The translations under genes and the position numbers were made by a program. Source: Lomentospora prolificans (lineage: Eukaryota > Ascomycota > Sordariomycetes > Microascales > Microascaceae). Taken from it: a DNA stretch of 64,000 nucleotides. Position 1 is the stretch's first letter; each line of letters begins with the position of its first letter. The notes beneath the pieces are model-generated. The model had not been told where the DNA came from, did not search any database, and saw only the letters and a list, made by a program, of their open reading frames with translations. The DNA lies in the NCBI GenBank assembly GCA_029532625.1, contig JARFXM010000008.1, positions 2,480,001 through 2,544,000 of the forward strand, written 5' to 3'. Positions 22,870-33,376 of the stretch are shown one piece after another.

Positions 22870-25350
22870 GGGTTCTTGGGACAGTTGGAGGATGCACCCA
22901 GCGTTTTGTGAATGTGTAATATTTGTGACATTGTATCCTCTCTTCTATTATAGATACGGGCTGTAAGAAATGTGGATAAGTTCTTTTGCGTAAGACTTCT
23001 GGATGATGCGTGAATCACACTTAGGCTTTGGCGTGGTTTCAAGGGAGGCAGCGACGAAGGGCCATGAGAAGGAAGCGTCGTTGCGGGAATATACTGACTG
23101 GTGAATCTGAAAAGTCGAGGGACATAGATATAGATGTATCTCCACATATACAGATACAACTCTTGTTTTAACAGTAAACCAACATTTATGACTACGTTTG
23201 GGTGGTCGACAGGAGTTGCATGAGTCAGGCAATATTCTCTACGGGGAGTTGGTCGCGTCTTCAATCGATGCTGTGCATGGATGCTGGTGAAACCGCCGAA
23301 TCTCGGTGGCGGACCAATAAAAAATGGCCTAGGCGGGTGGGAATAGTAACAAAATTTGTCCGGGAGTGGCCTAAAATCACGAAAATATGCGGGTTACGTG
23401 TTTATGATTGGGTAAAATGGGTTGAGGAAGTGTTGGTGGGATGGACTTGATGGAGGGTGGGGTGAAGAGGAAAGAAAGATGGTGGAAGGAGGGGAGGAAA
23501 TGGTGAGAGCATCACATCTCGTTTTGGCGGTCAGCGAAACGGGGTTAGATAGGAGGGAGAAAATTACACAGTACGGGAAGGGGTGGGAGCCTAGAATCAT
23601 CATCTCCATTGGCAGCCTCAAACATGAAATGGAAGAAGGAGTGCGGGAGCAAGGATTGGAGATGGCCTCATGGAAAGAAGGGGGGGGAGAGAGGAAGAGC
23701 CTCTTGGACTCCGGAAGTATAAAAGGGCAGCAGGATCCCGCGAGAGGCGGAACGGAAACTCTCTCCTCGCCAAGTTCCCCCTCTTCTTGTGCTTCATTTC
23801 GAGTTCCAGACTGAGAGCCGTCCGGAGGCCCCGGCGGCTGAGACTTTGAAGAGTCCGTTTGATCGAGCTTGTCTGGCGCAAAAAAAGGGTTCGGCATCCC
23901 AGTCCAGGTCCGAACTGAATAAAATCTCCGGATGCACCTGCTGCTTCGTTACGCCTGCACATATAAAGTGTCTTGCCCCACACCCAGCTGCGACCACTCA
24001 AGCAAGAGCTGGAAAATCAGCCGAGGATTTGACGGCTCTCCGCGAACAGAAGGCGGGGAGTACGAGAATACATAAAACCGCCCTGTTGCGCGCACGTCAA
24101 CGTCAGCGTCACAGACATTGCACGTGTTCTGGCGCGTCAACACCTTGGAACTGTCTCGAGGCGGCACGGCAGAATCACACTCCACTGGCGCTCTATTGGC
24201 TTGACTGGCTCCCCAGACGCACTGGATTGCCAAGGGATCTCTGCCCGCCCCTGCTGAACGCAATCAACCAATGCCCCATTCGTACCACTTTCTCACATCG
24301 TTACAGCGCCACTCAGCACTGAAAGCCCCACTAACACGGGCCTCAAGAATCTAACATCGCCAGCTGGCCAGCCAGCCAGTACGCCACTGGCAGGCCTTGG
24401 GTTTTTGATCAGTTCCATTCGCGGCCCTTCGCAGGCGCTGCATCGGCCGCGTCCAGACTCTGTTAATGCAAAGGATGCTTTGCTTTGGTCTGCTAAAGGA
24501 GCATTGGAAACTGGAGACCACTCGAGTTTAATAAGACGAACCCAATTAATTGGCCGTAGACCCCAGCAAAGTTCCAGGGAAGGAGCGGGTCGCCATATAT
24601 TGACGCTACTACGATTTCACCACAAGAAGAATCACAATCGGCTCTAGCGCCCAAACACCCCCTGCCGGCTTGGGCCCAGTGGGCCACTTTCCGCGCATAC
24701 ACGTCTGCGAGTTATTTACGGGCTCTTAGGACAGACAATACGCCAGCCCACCTAAGCACACCACACCCGGACCGAGCACAACCCACTTTCCCACTCTTTA
24801 GCACTCTAACACGATATCCACTTTCAACACACGCCTCGAGACGCGAACGTGCTTTACGCGACAAAGCACCATCGTCGCCCACTCAACCCGCCACTCCAAT
24901 TTTACCATAGCTTTTTCGTCGGCGCGTCCACCAAGAGACCTCCGAAAGCGTTCTTCGCCGAATTGACCTAATTGTACAATTTCAACTTTGGGCAACCTCA
25001 CCAAGCAGGATTCTTTTTGGCGTCAATCCCTTCTTCCAACTTCTCCGCCTTTTCGCACCTTCGTCTTGCATTGCGGCCAGTTTCATACCCACTGTCCAAT
25101 TGTCCTCTGCATAGCGATCGTTCTTTTTTTTTATTGTGCCGCGCCTCAGCCCATTGTGACTTGGAATCTAGTATCAGTTCAACTCTCTCGCCGGATTTCT
25201 TTCTTTTCAGCCCTTCGACAAGTCGCCTTTACAGGAACGGACCTTTGACCCTTCGACTTGAGCCGACGAAGCAGCCCACCACGAACGCTTTCCTTTGACT
25301 TCTTACTCCCTCACTTGACTGATTCTCTGGCGAATGGAATATTGCCGACG
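22870..25350. other. Long intergenic region upstream of the Ams2/Spt21-type gene
   Basis: The first part is the 3' flank of the CoA hydrolase; the last part, pyrimidine-rich from about 24780, is the presumed leader of the regulator gene starting at 25351. Around 24358-24395 is a cluster of CCAG/CTGG words including a 13-mer that recurs at 30158. No gene recognised. Confidence 0.5.
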
Positions 25351-28300
25351 ATGAGTTCCGCTGGGAACGAAGAGCTGGGCTTTCAGCTCAAGCCTATGGG
25401 ACGTAAGTGGCTGGTCCTTGATTCCCCGACCTTGCTGTTTGCTCAATCAAGTTGTACTCTAACGCGGTTTCTCGATTCGGATAGTCAAGGTCCATTACAC
25501 ATTTGATAAGGATAGCCAAGACAGGTGCCTCGCGAGGCATCCCCAAGTTGTCCAAGCCCAGACCCTAACGCTAGATGAAAAGACGACCATCGGCCTTGTG
25601 GACATCAGCCGCTGCCTGCAAGCAGTAATTCAATGTAGCCCTGAGCTCGTCGGCAGCCCCGAAACCGACTATGTAGTCTACGCCTACGATTATTCCGAGC
25701 CTGACACCCCGCTCGTGGGTCAGGGTGTATTGTCGTGGCTACTCGATCCTAGCAAGAACGAGAACGCAAACGGCCAGTCCCTTAGCATGGTTACCGGCCT
25801 AGTAACCAAGAACCTGCTTGCGCTTTTCTCCGGAAATGGCATTAAGGAGACACTCGAAGTGAAACTTAAACTTGTCCAGAACAACAAGATCCAGAGGCCT
25901 GGCCACCAGTCTCACCACCAACATCAGCACTCGCAATCTTCAGTTCAGTCATTCACACAGCAGCAGCCGCAACAACAATTACAGCTCCAAACGTCGCAGC
26001 TCAACATGAGCATGTCCCAAGGGATGGACACGGTGCATACTCCTACGGCCGAGTGGAATTATTTTATGTCGTCGATACCTCAGTTCGGAAACGACGGCGC
26101 CGTTGGCTCCCCTCTACCCATGGACGATGTGTCTTACCACAGCACCACCAACAGCAGCTCTCTAAACAATCAACCCGCCGCGACTGTTACGGAAGGCACG
26201 AGTCAGGTGGCCCCTGCACGAGCCTCATCTCGTGCCCCTTCGAGGCCCTCTTCACGTGCATCGAAAAAACGGCAACCTACGGGCCGACCGCGTGGGAGGC
26301 CGAGAAAGCGACCTCTTGCCACTGAGGGGAACACTTCAGGCTACGAAGACGGGACTGATGGGGACGAAGGGCCCGCGAACAAGAAGAGGATCGCCTCCAC
26401 GGTCGTCGGAGAAGTATCTGTCTCAGCTCCTTTTGCGGGAACTCCCGACTCGTTACGAGTCGCTGCTAGCACATCAGGTTCGTTGAGGAATTTCAGGCCT
26501 CTTGCCGTTAGCGGGGAAGGGTCTGTGGCCGGCAGCCACCTCCAGGATGTTCCCCGAGCTCCTACTCCAGTTCCCAACGCGGATAAGCGAATCCCAGGGA
26601 CCCGAAGCGGCTTGGGCCGTAGACCTTCCACTCTGGGCCAGGAACAGAGCAATCTACCAGCGACCGTCCACGCATTTCTCGACTCCCGAATGGCGTTCTC
26701 CCCCCCCAACGGCGACGACGCCCGCTCACCCTCAATCGCCGTGACCCCTGCGGCCTTCTCCGACGACAGCGGTGCGGAGATTGGCTCGTCACCCCCCGTT
26801 CCCCGAACGTCGCGGTTTATGCAGTCGAGCCCGCCTCCTTCAAGCCCGATTTTACCGCCTATGCCGCAGCCAGACTCGGGCTTTATGAGTGGTGGTATGG
26901 AAGAGACTGCCCAATTCGAGGAGGCGAAACTCCAAGGAATATGCCCGACTGACGCTCCATCCGCTGCAGCCCAGGTTAACGATCCCACTCCGGCCCGCGC
27001 AGCACAGCCTCCTTCCCAGAGGGACCAGGAGCCCAAGATTCCTATTCAGATCTTCAGTCTCAAGACTGGCATGGTACAGATTTCCAATCCCTATTCCCAC
27101 ACACCACTCGGACCAGACGGACAACCAGTGCCGAGGCAGCGATCGAGGAGCGATCGACGGGGCTCGCAACCTGGCTCTAAACCGCCTCCTCTCATTTCTA
27201 CCGAGAACCAGAAGACGAGCGGCGAAAAGGCGAATGAAGATGCCGCTACCCCTGTCGCGCCGACTACGGAGGCTGCCGAGCCTGAGCCCGAGCACGAAGA
27301 CGAAGACGAACCCCAGCATGTGCAGAGCCCGGTCCCAGCAAACCAGGCGCCAACTCCCGCGCCCGCTGAGACAGCTGAGGCGACTCCTGCTCCCTCTGCT
27401 GCACCACCTGTGCCCACGACAGCCCCTTCCGCCCTACCTGTGAAGGAAACTCGAGCACCCTCTGCGCCAGCGCCCGCGCTGCCGATGCCGGCACCACAGT
27501 CGCGTCAGCTGAACCGGTCTCATTCGATGGGCCCTTTGGCCCTTCCTTTACCCTCCTTCCCTGACGAGTCTACGTCGGCCACGAGCACATCAACGAGTGA
27601 CAACACCTCATCTAAGCAAGCTACTTCAAAACCTGGTGCTTCATCTCAGCTTGCCAAGTCAGCGTCCTTCCACGACCTACCGCTTCCCATCCCCCTTCCC
27701 TCTGTCCCTGCCAGCGACCCAGTTGGCCCTCCTCAGCAGGGACTGCCCATGCCCAGTGCCACGTCGTTTTCTGAAGCTCCTTGCCCGCCGAGCGATTCCA
27801 TCGGCCCCCCTGTCCCCACCTCACCCTCCCAAAAGTCGAACAAGAACTACGTCAAGAAGCAGTCGATCAAGGAGCGGCTCGAGCGCGCTATCGCGAATGG
27901 CGAGATGCCGCCCTTCTGCACTAATTGTGGTGCTATTGAGACTCCGACCTGGCGCAAGATCAGCTCTCGGGAATTCGTCGGAGTACCTGAATATGTCGAG
28001 TACTCTGAGAAGCCGGGCTGCGTCACTGCCATTGAAATCATCAGCCGCGACGGAAACGGTCGACCGAGTAGTTACAGATTGATCAAGAAGTCTCTCGGTC
28101 CGGAGGATGATAAGAGCCTGTGGACGGAAATGCTCTTGTGTAATCGTGAGTGGATGATGCGTGGTTGTTTAAGATTGAGAGTTACTAACGCAGGTTTAGC
28201 TTGTGGTATCTGGCTTTCGAAAAACAACAAACACCGGCCCCCCGAACGATGGGAGAAGGACCGTGAGAGACTGGGCCAGGAGCGACGAAAGCGTGGTACC

Positions 28301-29458
28301 GGACGCAACCCTGTTCGCAACCGGAAGAGGACCAGTGCTCGGGACTCGCGGAGCGGAACGGTACCTCCCCTCACGTCCGAGGCCTGCTTCCCGCCCACGG
28401 ACGATATCGCAACAGACGCCATTGGCACGGATGCCATTCCAACAGATGCGGTTAACCCACCTTTCATGGAAGAAAGCAATGGTGCTAGAAATGGTGTGAT
28501 TCCCATGGACCAATTTGCGTCGTTGTTGGAGACGGTCAATTCGCACGAGTTCAACGAGCACAACGTTGAGCACAGGAATCAAACGACGGCATCAGGACGG
28601 TCGGGTTTTTCGAATGCTAGGTCGACGCACACACGTGGAACTGGGACAGCTAACAGTCCTATCGCACTTGATCTCGATGACGATCTCGGTTCCACGAGGA
28701 GATTGCTATTCCCATCACCTAGACACAAGAGTGGGACCCACCGTGACCCGTTGAACCCAGTCTCGCCCAACATTGTTACGCCGACTCCCGGCGAGGGAGA
28801 GGGTGAGACTCGGGACGACAAAGACCTTGCCGCCGATGCTGCGGTTGCGAACGAAAACGAATACAGCGCTTCGATGGACGACGACGACTTGGATGCCCTG
28901 TTTGGTAGCAAGAGCCCGCTTCCTCCTCGGCCGTCGACACCGCCTCCCAAGGAGAGCTCTTCGGCGACTAGGAGCCAGTTTCGAACGCCGTCTCGGCCGA
29001 CGCCGAGCCACCGGCCCCTTACTAGGAGCATTACGCGGTCGATCCAGCGCTCCGTACAGTCGTCGCCGATCCTCACACAGCTTGAACTCTTACAGACGAC
29101 GCCTACGCGCACGCCTAGATCGCGGCTAATGGTGGCCGAGAGTCCGTCGCTCCGGCGTAGCCCACGGATCAACGGCTCAGTTAGCAAGTATGCTGAACGT
29201 GAAAGGCGCATGAAGGCGCTCGAGGCCCTTCCCAACGGCGACATTGACGGATCTCTGCATAATCTTGGGGCTGCCATAGCTAACCCCTTTGGCGACCAGG
29301 CGGAGATTGACGCGATTCTAGACAAATGCCTCAGCACCGCTTGGCCGATGATGACGCCGCGCAAAGGCGGTGGCTGGGATGACATGGGAGACCATGATTG
29401 GGATCTCGAGAACATGGAGTCGCTTGCCGGTGACCTCGGCGAGCAGCCAGCGGTCTAG
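25351..29458 (+). CDS. Ams2/Spt21-type transcription regulator with AT-hook and GATA-like finger
   Basis: Exons 25351-25402, 25485-28145 and 28200-29458 give 1323 aa. The N-terminus (about residues 17-140; KVHYTFDKDSQDRCLARH, then VDISRCLQAVIQCSPEL) matches the domain shared by Spt21 and Ams2, regulators of histone genes and, in fission yeast, of CENP-A loading. An AT-hook follows (GRPRGRPRKRP, about 285-295), binding the DNA minor groove. A long Pro/Ser/Ala-rich region leads to a GATA-like zinc finger: C829-x2-C832 (CTNCGAIETPTWRK) and, about 70 residues later, C903-x2-C906 (CNPCGIWL). The second Cys pair is created by splicing a 54-nt intron (28146-28199). Unspliced, the intron is also in frame. 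The only ATG before the conserved domain is 25351. The C-terminus is acidic and Ser/Arg-rich. Role in histone regulation is by family; targets here are unknown. Confidence 0.88.
28146..28199 (+). other. In-frame intron with two tandem acceptors in the GATA-like finger
   Basis: Donor GTGAGT follows TGTAATC; the branch-like TTACTAACG lies just before two acceptors, CAG ending at 28193 and TAG ending at 28199. All three outcomes (two splice forms and retention) stay in frame. Only the distal acceptor yields C-N-P-C, the C-x2-C pair expected for a GATA-type finger. Confidence 0.75.
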
Positions 29459-31286
29459 TTGAGAAGGGGTTCTTCACTGTTTGACGGCCAAAGAGAGAGG
29501 GGGTTTGTTCGATTGTTAAACGTTTGAAAGGTTCCTCAAATTAAATAAGCATTATGTGCGCCGACTATGATTATCGGCTTTGGGGAGAAAGGTATGAGGG
29601 ATAACTACATGGGAAAATTGTTTTCTTTGCGAATGGCGTTATGAGGCGAAATACGGTTTCAACGTATATATGGGTGGTTACGGGTTATGAAATGGGATGG
29701 ATGATATCAAGGGGGGTTTTCTATAGTCGGTCTTGAGAGTCGACGTCAATATACATGCAGATAAACAATTGTGTCTTAAGATGCTACAATATATCAATGT
29801 GATATAAAATGAGCTTCGAATGCTGCCAGCTGCCTAGGTAACTATGATTGAATGACCTCTGCTGAAGCGGCAGCAAGGCTGTATAGGCTGCTCTGATTGC
29901 TTCTGATGTCCTCCATGTCGGTGGCAACAGAACGGATGCATTTTGATTTTGGCTCGCTCGCCAGCTAGCTATGCTCTGGCAAGAGTTGAGGTCAGTCAGG
30001 ATGGATCAATCAATTGAATTGGTTTGGTTTCGCCAGACTAGGTTTTAGGCGGTGGCGCACGGCAGATATAACTAAGCTGGCTCAGTGCACTGCACAGGCG
30101 CAGGCTCAGGCGCAGGCTCAGGAACCACAGTTGGCCGTGCCAGGCCAGCGCAGCACAGCCAGCTGGCCAGTCACTGGCCAACCAACGAAAAAGCCAGCAC
30201 TAAGAAGAAGAACAGACGCGCCGACTTACAGTAGTCACTTCGGACATTCTCTGTCATTGCCAGGCATTGCCACCAGCATTGCCAGCGGGCGGTACAGGCA
30301 CGCAGGCTCTCCAGCTCATGGCTGGACATTCGACGGATTTATTTTCGGCCTTCAACATCCAGACCTGACCACACCAACACCACCAACTCCGACGTTGACG
30401 TTGACGTCGACTCCAACTCGGTTTGGACTTTATTTTTATCACAGGGTTCTCCGCTCTCTCTTTAGCGCACACCACAGCCTCGTAACGACTTTGGGGCCGC
30501 CAGGCGACGAATGACGAACGGCAATCGACGGACGGCGCCACTACGGATTGACGACCACTGACTGACTGACCCAAGGCAAGTTTGTGTTCTGCGCTCCGCA
30601 TTTCGGTCCCGTTGGCCAGACCGAGCTTTGCTGGTCCTAGCTTTGCCGGTCTAGTCGCGAGTTGGCGCGCTCTAACTTTGGCTCTGGCGCTCATGTCCCA
30701 ACCTTTTCCTTCCTCTGCGCGCCTCATCTCATCGTCTTCTTCCCCTTTGGCCGGCCCCCGTCACTTCACCCGCACATCGGCCTGGCCACCAAACTTAGTC
30801 CTGCACTCAAACTCCTATTACCCAGTCCTTGAAGTGTCCGCACCCTCCCCCAATTTCCTTTCCCGAACCCTCATTCTTGGGACACTCGGTCTCCGCGTCG
30901 CCCAACTTGGGATGAGTATCCCGGCACCTAGTCAAACCTGACTTTCAAGCCCATCCCTCCCTCCAAGCTTCATGCAAGCGCAAGGTCTAAGACTAGTGAC
31001 TTATTACTTCCTACCCGCTTATGCACTCGAGCAATTTTCTGCTCCTTCTCCGTTATCCTAGCTTTCGTGTCCTTGCTCTCGAACGAACGCCCAGGCTACG
31101 CAGCGAGCGTTGCAGGGGTCTGAGACTTCCGGGAAGACTTCGAGCGCCTTCGTGTTGCCTATTCGCCATCGCCCATTCCTCATTCACTGTCATCTCGTTT
31201 TCCCTTTCCCGCTTTCCTTTTCAATAATCTCTTGTATGCTAGAAAGAGACTAACACGTAGAAGCTGAGTAACAAATCGCCGCCACA
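29459..31286. other. Intergenic region upstream of MFAP1
   Basis: Contains a short tandem repeat of GGCGCAGGCTCA near 30097-30125, several CCAG/CTGG words near 30120-30185 and GTTGAC repeats near 30395. From about 30700 the + strand is pyrimidine-rich, consistent with the leader of the gene at 31287. No gene recognised. Confidence 0.5.
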
Positions 31287-32843
31287 ATGCCGCCAAAGCG
31301 AATGACGGCGAATCCCGTCCGGCCGGCCCGCCATCGCCCTGGGAAGCCGGTTGGGGGAGCCGAGTCGGAGTCCTCTAGTGAAGAAGAAGAAGTGAGCGAG
31401 GGTGAAAAACAAGCCGCCGCCGAATCTGCGAAACAAAAGCCGCAGGCCAGAGCCCCTCCACCGAAAGCCATCAGTGCAAAGGGAATCTCTGCAGTGTTGA
31501 GAGGAGCTGACCTGGGGGAACGCGAGGAGGCGCTGAGAAAAGAAAAGAAAGAGGAGCGGGAGGCCATGGAGAAGATGGCTGCCGAAGCCGGATTTGTGAC
31601 TGAAAGTGAAGAAGACGTAAAGGAGGAAGGCGAAGAGGAATGTAGCGAAGAAGAGTCGAGCGAGGAGGAATCGAGCGAAGAAGAAAGCGAAGAGGAGAGG
31701 CCAAGGTTGATGCTCCGACCCAAATTCATTCCAAAAAGTCAAAGAGGAAAGGGCGAAAAGACCGAAGCAGAGAAGGAGGTCGAAGCAGAAGCTCGGAAGA
31801 TGGCAGAGATCAACGAGATCGTCGAGGAGCAGATAAAACGGGACGTCGCTGCGAGAGCGGCTGGCAAGAAATATTGGGATGATGATTCCGGCCCGGAGGG
31901 TGAAGAGGCTGAAGTCGACGACACAGATGGCTTGGATCCTGCGGCGGAGCTGGCCGCATTCAAGTTGAGGAAGCTGAAGCGGTACAAGCGCGATCGAGAA
32001 GCTATGATTGAACGCGAAAAGGAAATCGAAGAGCTCGAGAGGCGGCGGAACCTGACCGAGGAAGAGAGGCGAGCCGAAGACGAAGCAAAACTTGAGGCCC
32101 AAAGAGCCGAGAAAGAAGGACGAGGCAAGCTCGGGTACATGCAGAAATACTATCATGGCGGCGCGTTCTACCGAGAAGAGGCAGCCGCGGCAGGGTTGGA
32201 CAAACGAGATTTGGCCGGAGCCAAGTTCGCCGACGAGATGGACCGGTCGACCTTGCCTGAATACATGCAGAGGAGAGACATGACGAAGCTCGGCAAAAAG
32301 GGCGCTACGAGGTACAAGGACTTGCGGGCGGAAGATACCGGGTCGTGGGGTAATTTCGATCGGAGACCGAGAGGAGACGGTGGCTCAGGGAGGGGAGGAA
32401 GCTTCGGCGGCGACGAGAGGTTCAGGCCCGACACGGACAGAGACCGGAGGGATGGAGGACAGGGCGCAAACGCAATTCCGCTGGGTGAGAGGAGAGAGGC
32501 GCGGAGGGATAGCGATCGGAGGAGAGACGGAGACAGGGGCAGGGAAGAGTACCGGGACAGACATGCGAGGGATATAGGGTCTCGAGACGACTACGCCAAG
32601 GACCGGCGAGAGAGGCTCAGGGATGACAGGGAGACGGATCGAGGACGAAGGGATGGGGGGAGCCGAGAGAGAGAGAGGTACCAAGACCGCCCGCGCCGCG
32701 CGTCGAGAGAAGGTGGGAGAAGCCGCTCGCCTAGAAGGAGAAGAGACGACTCGAGAGACGCGAGACACCATGGTCGACGAAAGAGGAGCACGTCGAGAGA
32801 GGAGAGGTACGAGGATAAGAGACGGAGAGTTGATGCGAGGTGA
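31287..32843 (+). CDS. MFAP1-type spliceosomal protein
   Basis: Intronless 518-aa homologue of microfibrillar-associated protein 1, a spliceosome component that works with Prp38 in activating the complex. The start (GCCACAATGCC) has good context. The N-terminus is acidic and Ser/Glu-rich, with repeated EEESSEEE-like runs (about residues 115-140). The conserved MFAP1 domain runs from about 140 to 360: RPKFIPKSQR, a long charged helix, GKLGYMQKYYHGGAFYREE, LPEYMQRRDMTKLGKKGATRYKDL and EDTGSWGNF. The tail (about 365-518) is an Arg/Asp/Ser-rich repeat-like stretch (RDRHARD, RSRSPRRRRDDSRD) resembling RS domains of splicing factors. Animal MFAP1 lacks such an extended tail. Low-complexity sequence makes antisense and shifted frames open across much of the gene; these are shadows. 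Confidence 0.92.
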   Translation: MPPKRMTANPVRPARHRPGKPVGGAESESSSEEEEVSEGEKQAAAESAKQKPQARAPPPKAISAKGISAVLRGADLGEREEALRKEKKEEREAMEKMAAEAGFVTESEEDVKEEGEEECSEEESSEEESSEEESEEERPRLMLRPKFIPKSQRGKGEKTEAEKEVEAEARKMAEINEIVEEQIKRDVAARAAGKKYWDDDSGPEGEEAEVDDTDGLDPAAELAAFKLRKLKRYKRDREAMIEREKEIEELERRRNLTEEERRAEDEAKLEAQRAEKEGRGKLGYMQKYYHGGAFYREEAAAAGLDKRDLAGAKFADEMDRSTLPEYMQRRDMTKLGKKGATRYKDLRAEDTGSWGNFDRRPRGDGGSGRGGSFGGDERFRPDTDRDRRDGGQGANAIPLGERREARRDSDRRRDGDRGREEYRDRHARDIGSRDDYAKDRRERLRDDRETDRGRRDGGSRERERYQDRPRRASREGGRSRSPRRRRDDSRDARHHGRRKRSTSREERYEDKRRRVDAR

Positions 32844-33376
32844 AAATATCGACTCGTCTTTTATTGTCATCGTTATCCTATCACTTCTTTCTCTGAACAA
32901 TCACGGAAAGGCCGGAAATAAACGAAATCAAGAAAATAAGGCAGGGTACATAATTGGAAAACGGGAGCAAAAATTGAAACGCCCGAGGCAAGGTGAAGCT
33001 GACCTTTGTTTCCTCGACTAACTTTTGTTATCGTGAATTTAACGGCAACCGAGGCGGTCTTCATCACGCATTTATCAAGTCCTTTCAGAATGGAGCTACG
33101 GGTAGGACGGGCGGTAAACTTGTTTACTGTTCTCATAGAAGTGAGTCTACACTTGGCAATCTCTTTGATCATCAACCCTGGGAATATCTTCATTAAAATA
33201 CTTGGTACTACTTTTCCACTCGCCGCCAAACCCCTACATGATGAATCCCAACAAGACATAAAAAAGACAAAAATCTCCCGTGGAGGCCAAAACAAACCAC
33301 AATGATTATCCCACCCCACCAGACCAAACGAAACGCGAGAAAAAAGGGCGAGCAAACAAGAGGTCTACGGATTCGA
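32844..33376. other. Convergent intergenic region, MFAP1 and Pol12
   Basis: 533 bases between two stops on opposite strands; expected to hold both 3' UTRs. No gene or structured element recognised. Confidence 0.5.
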
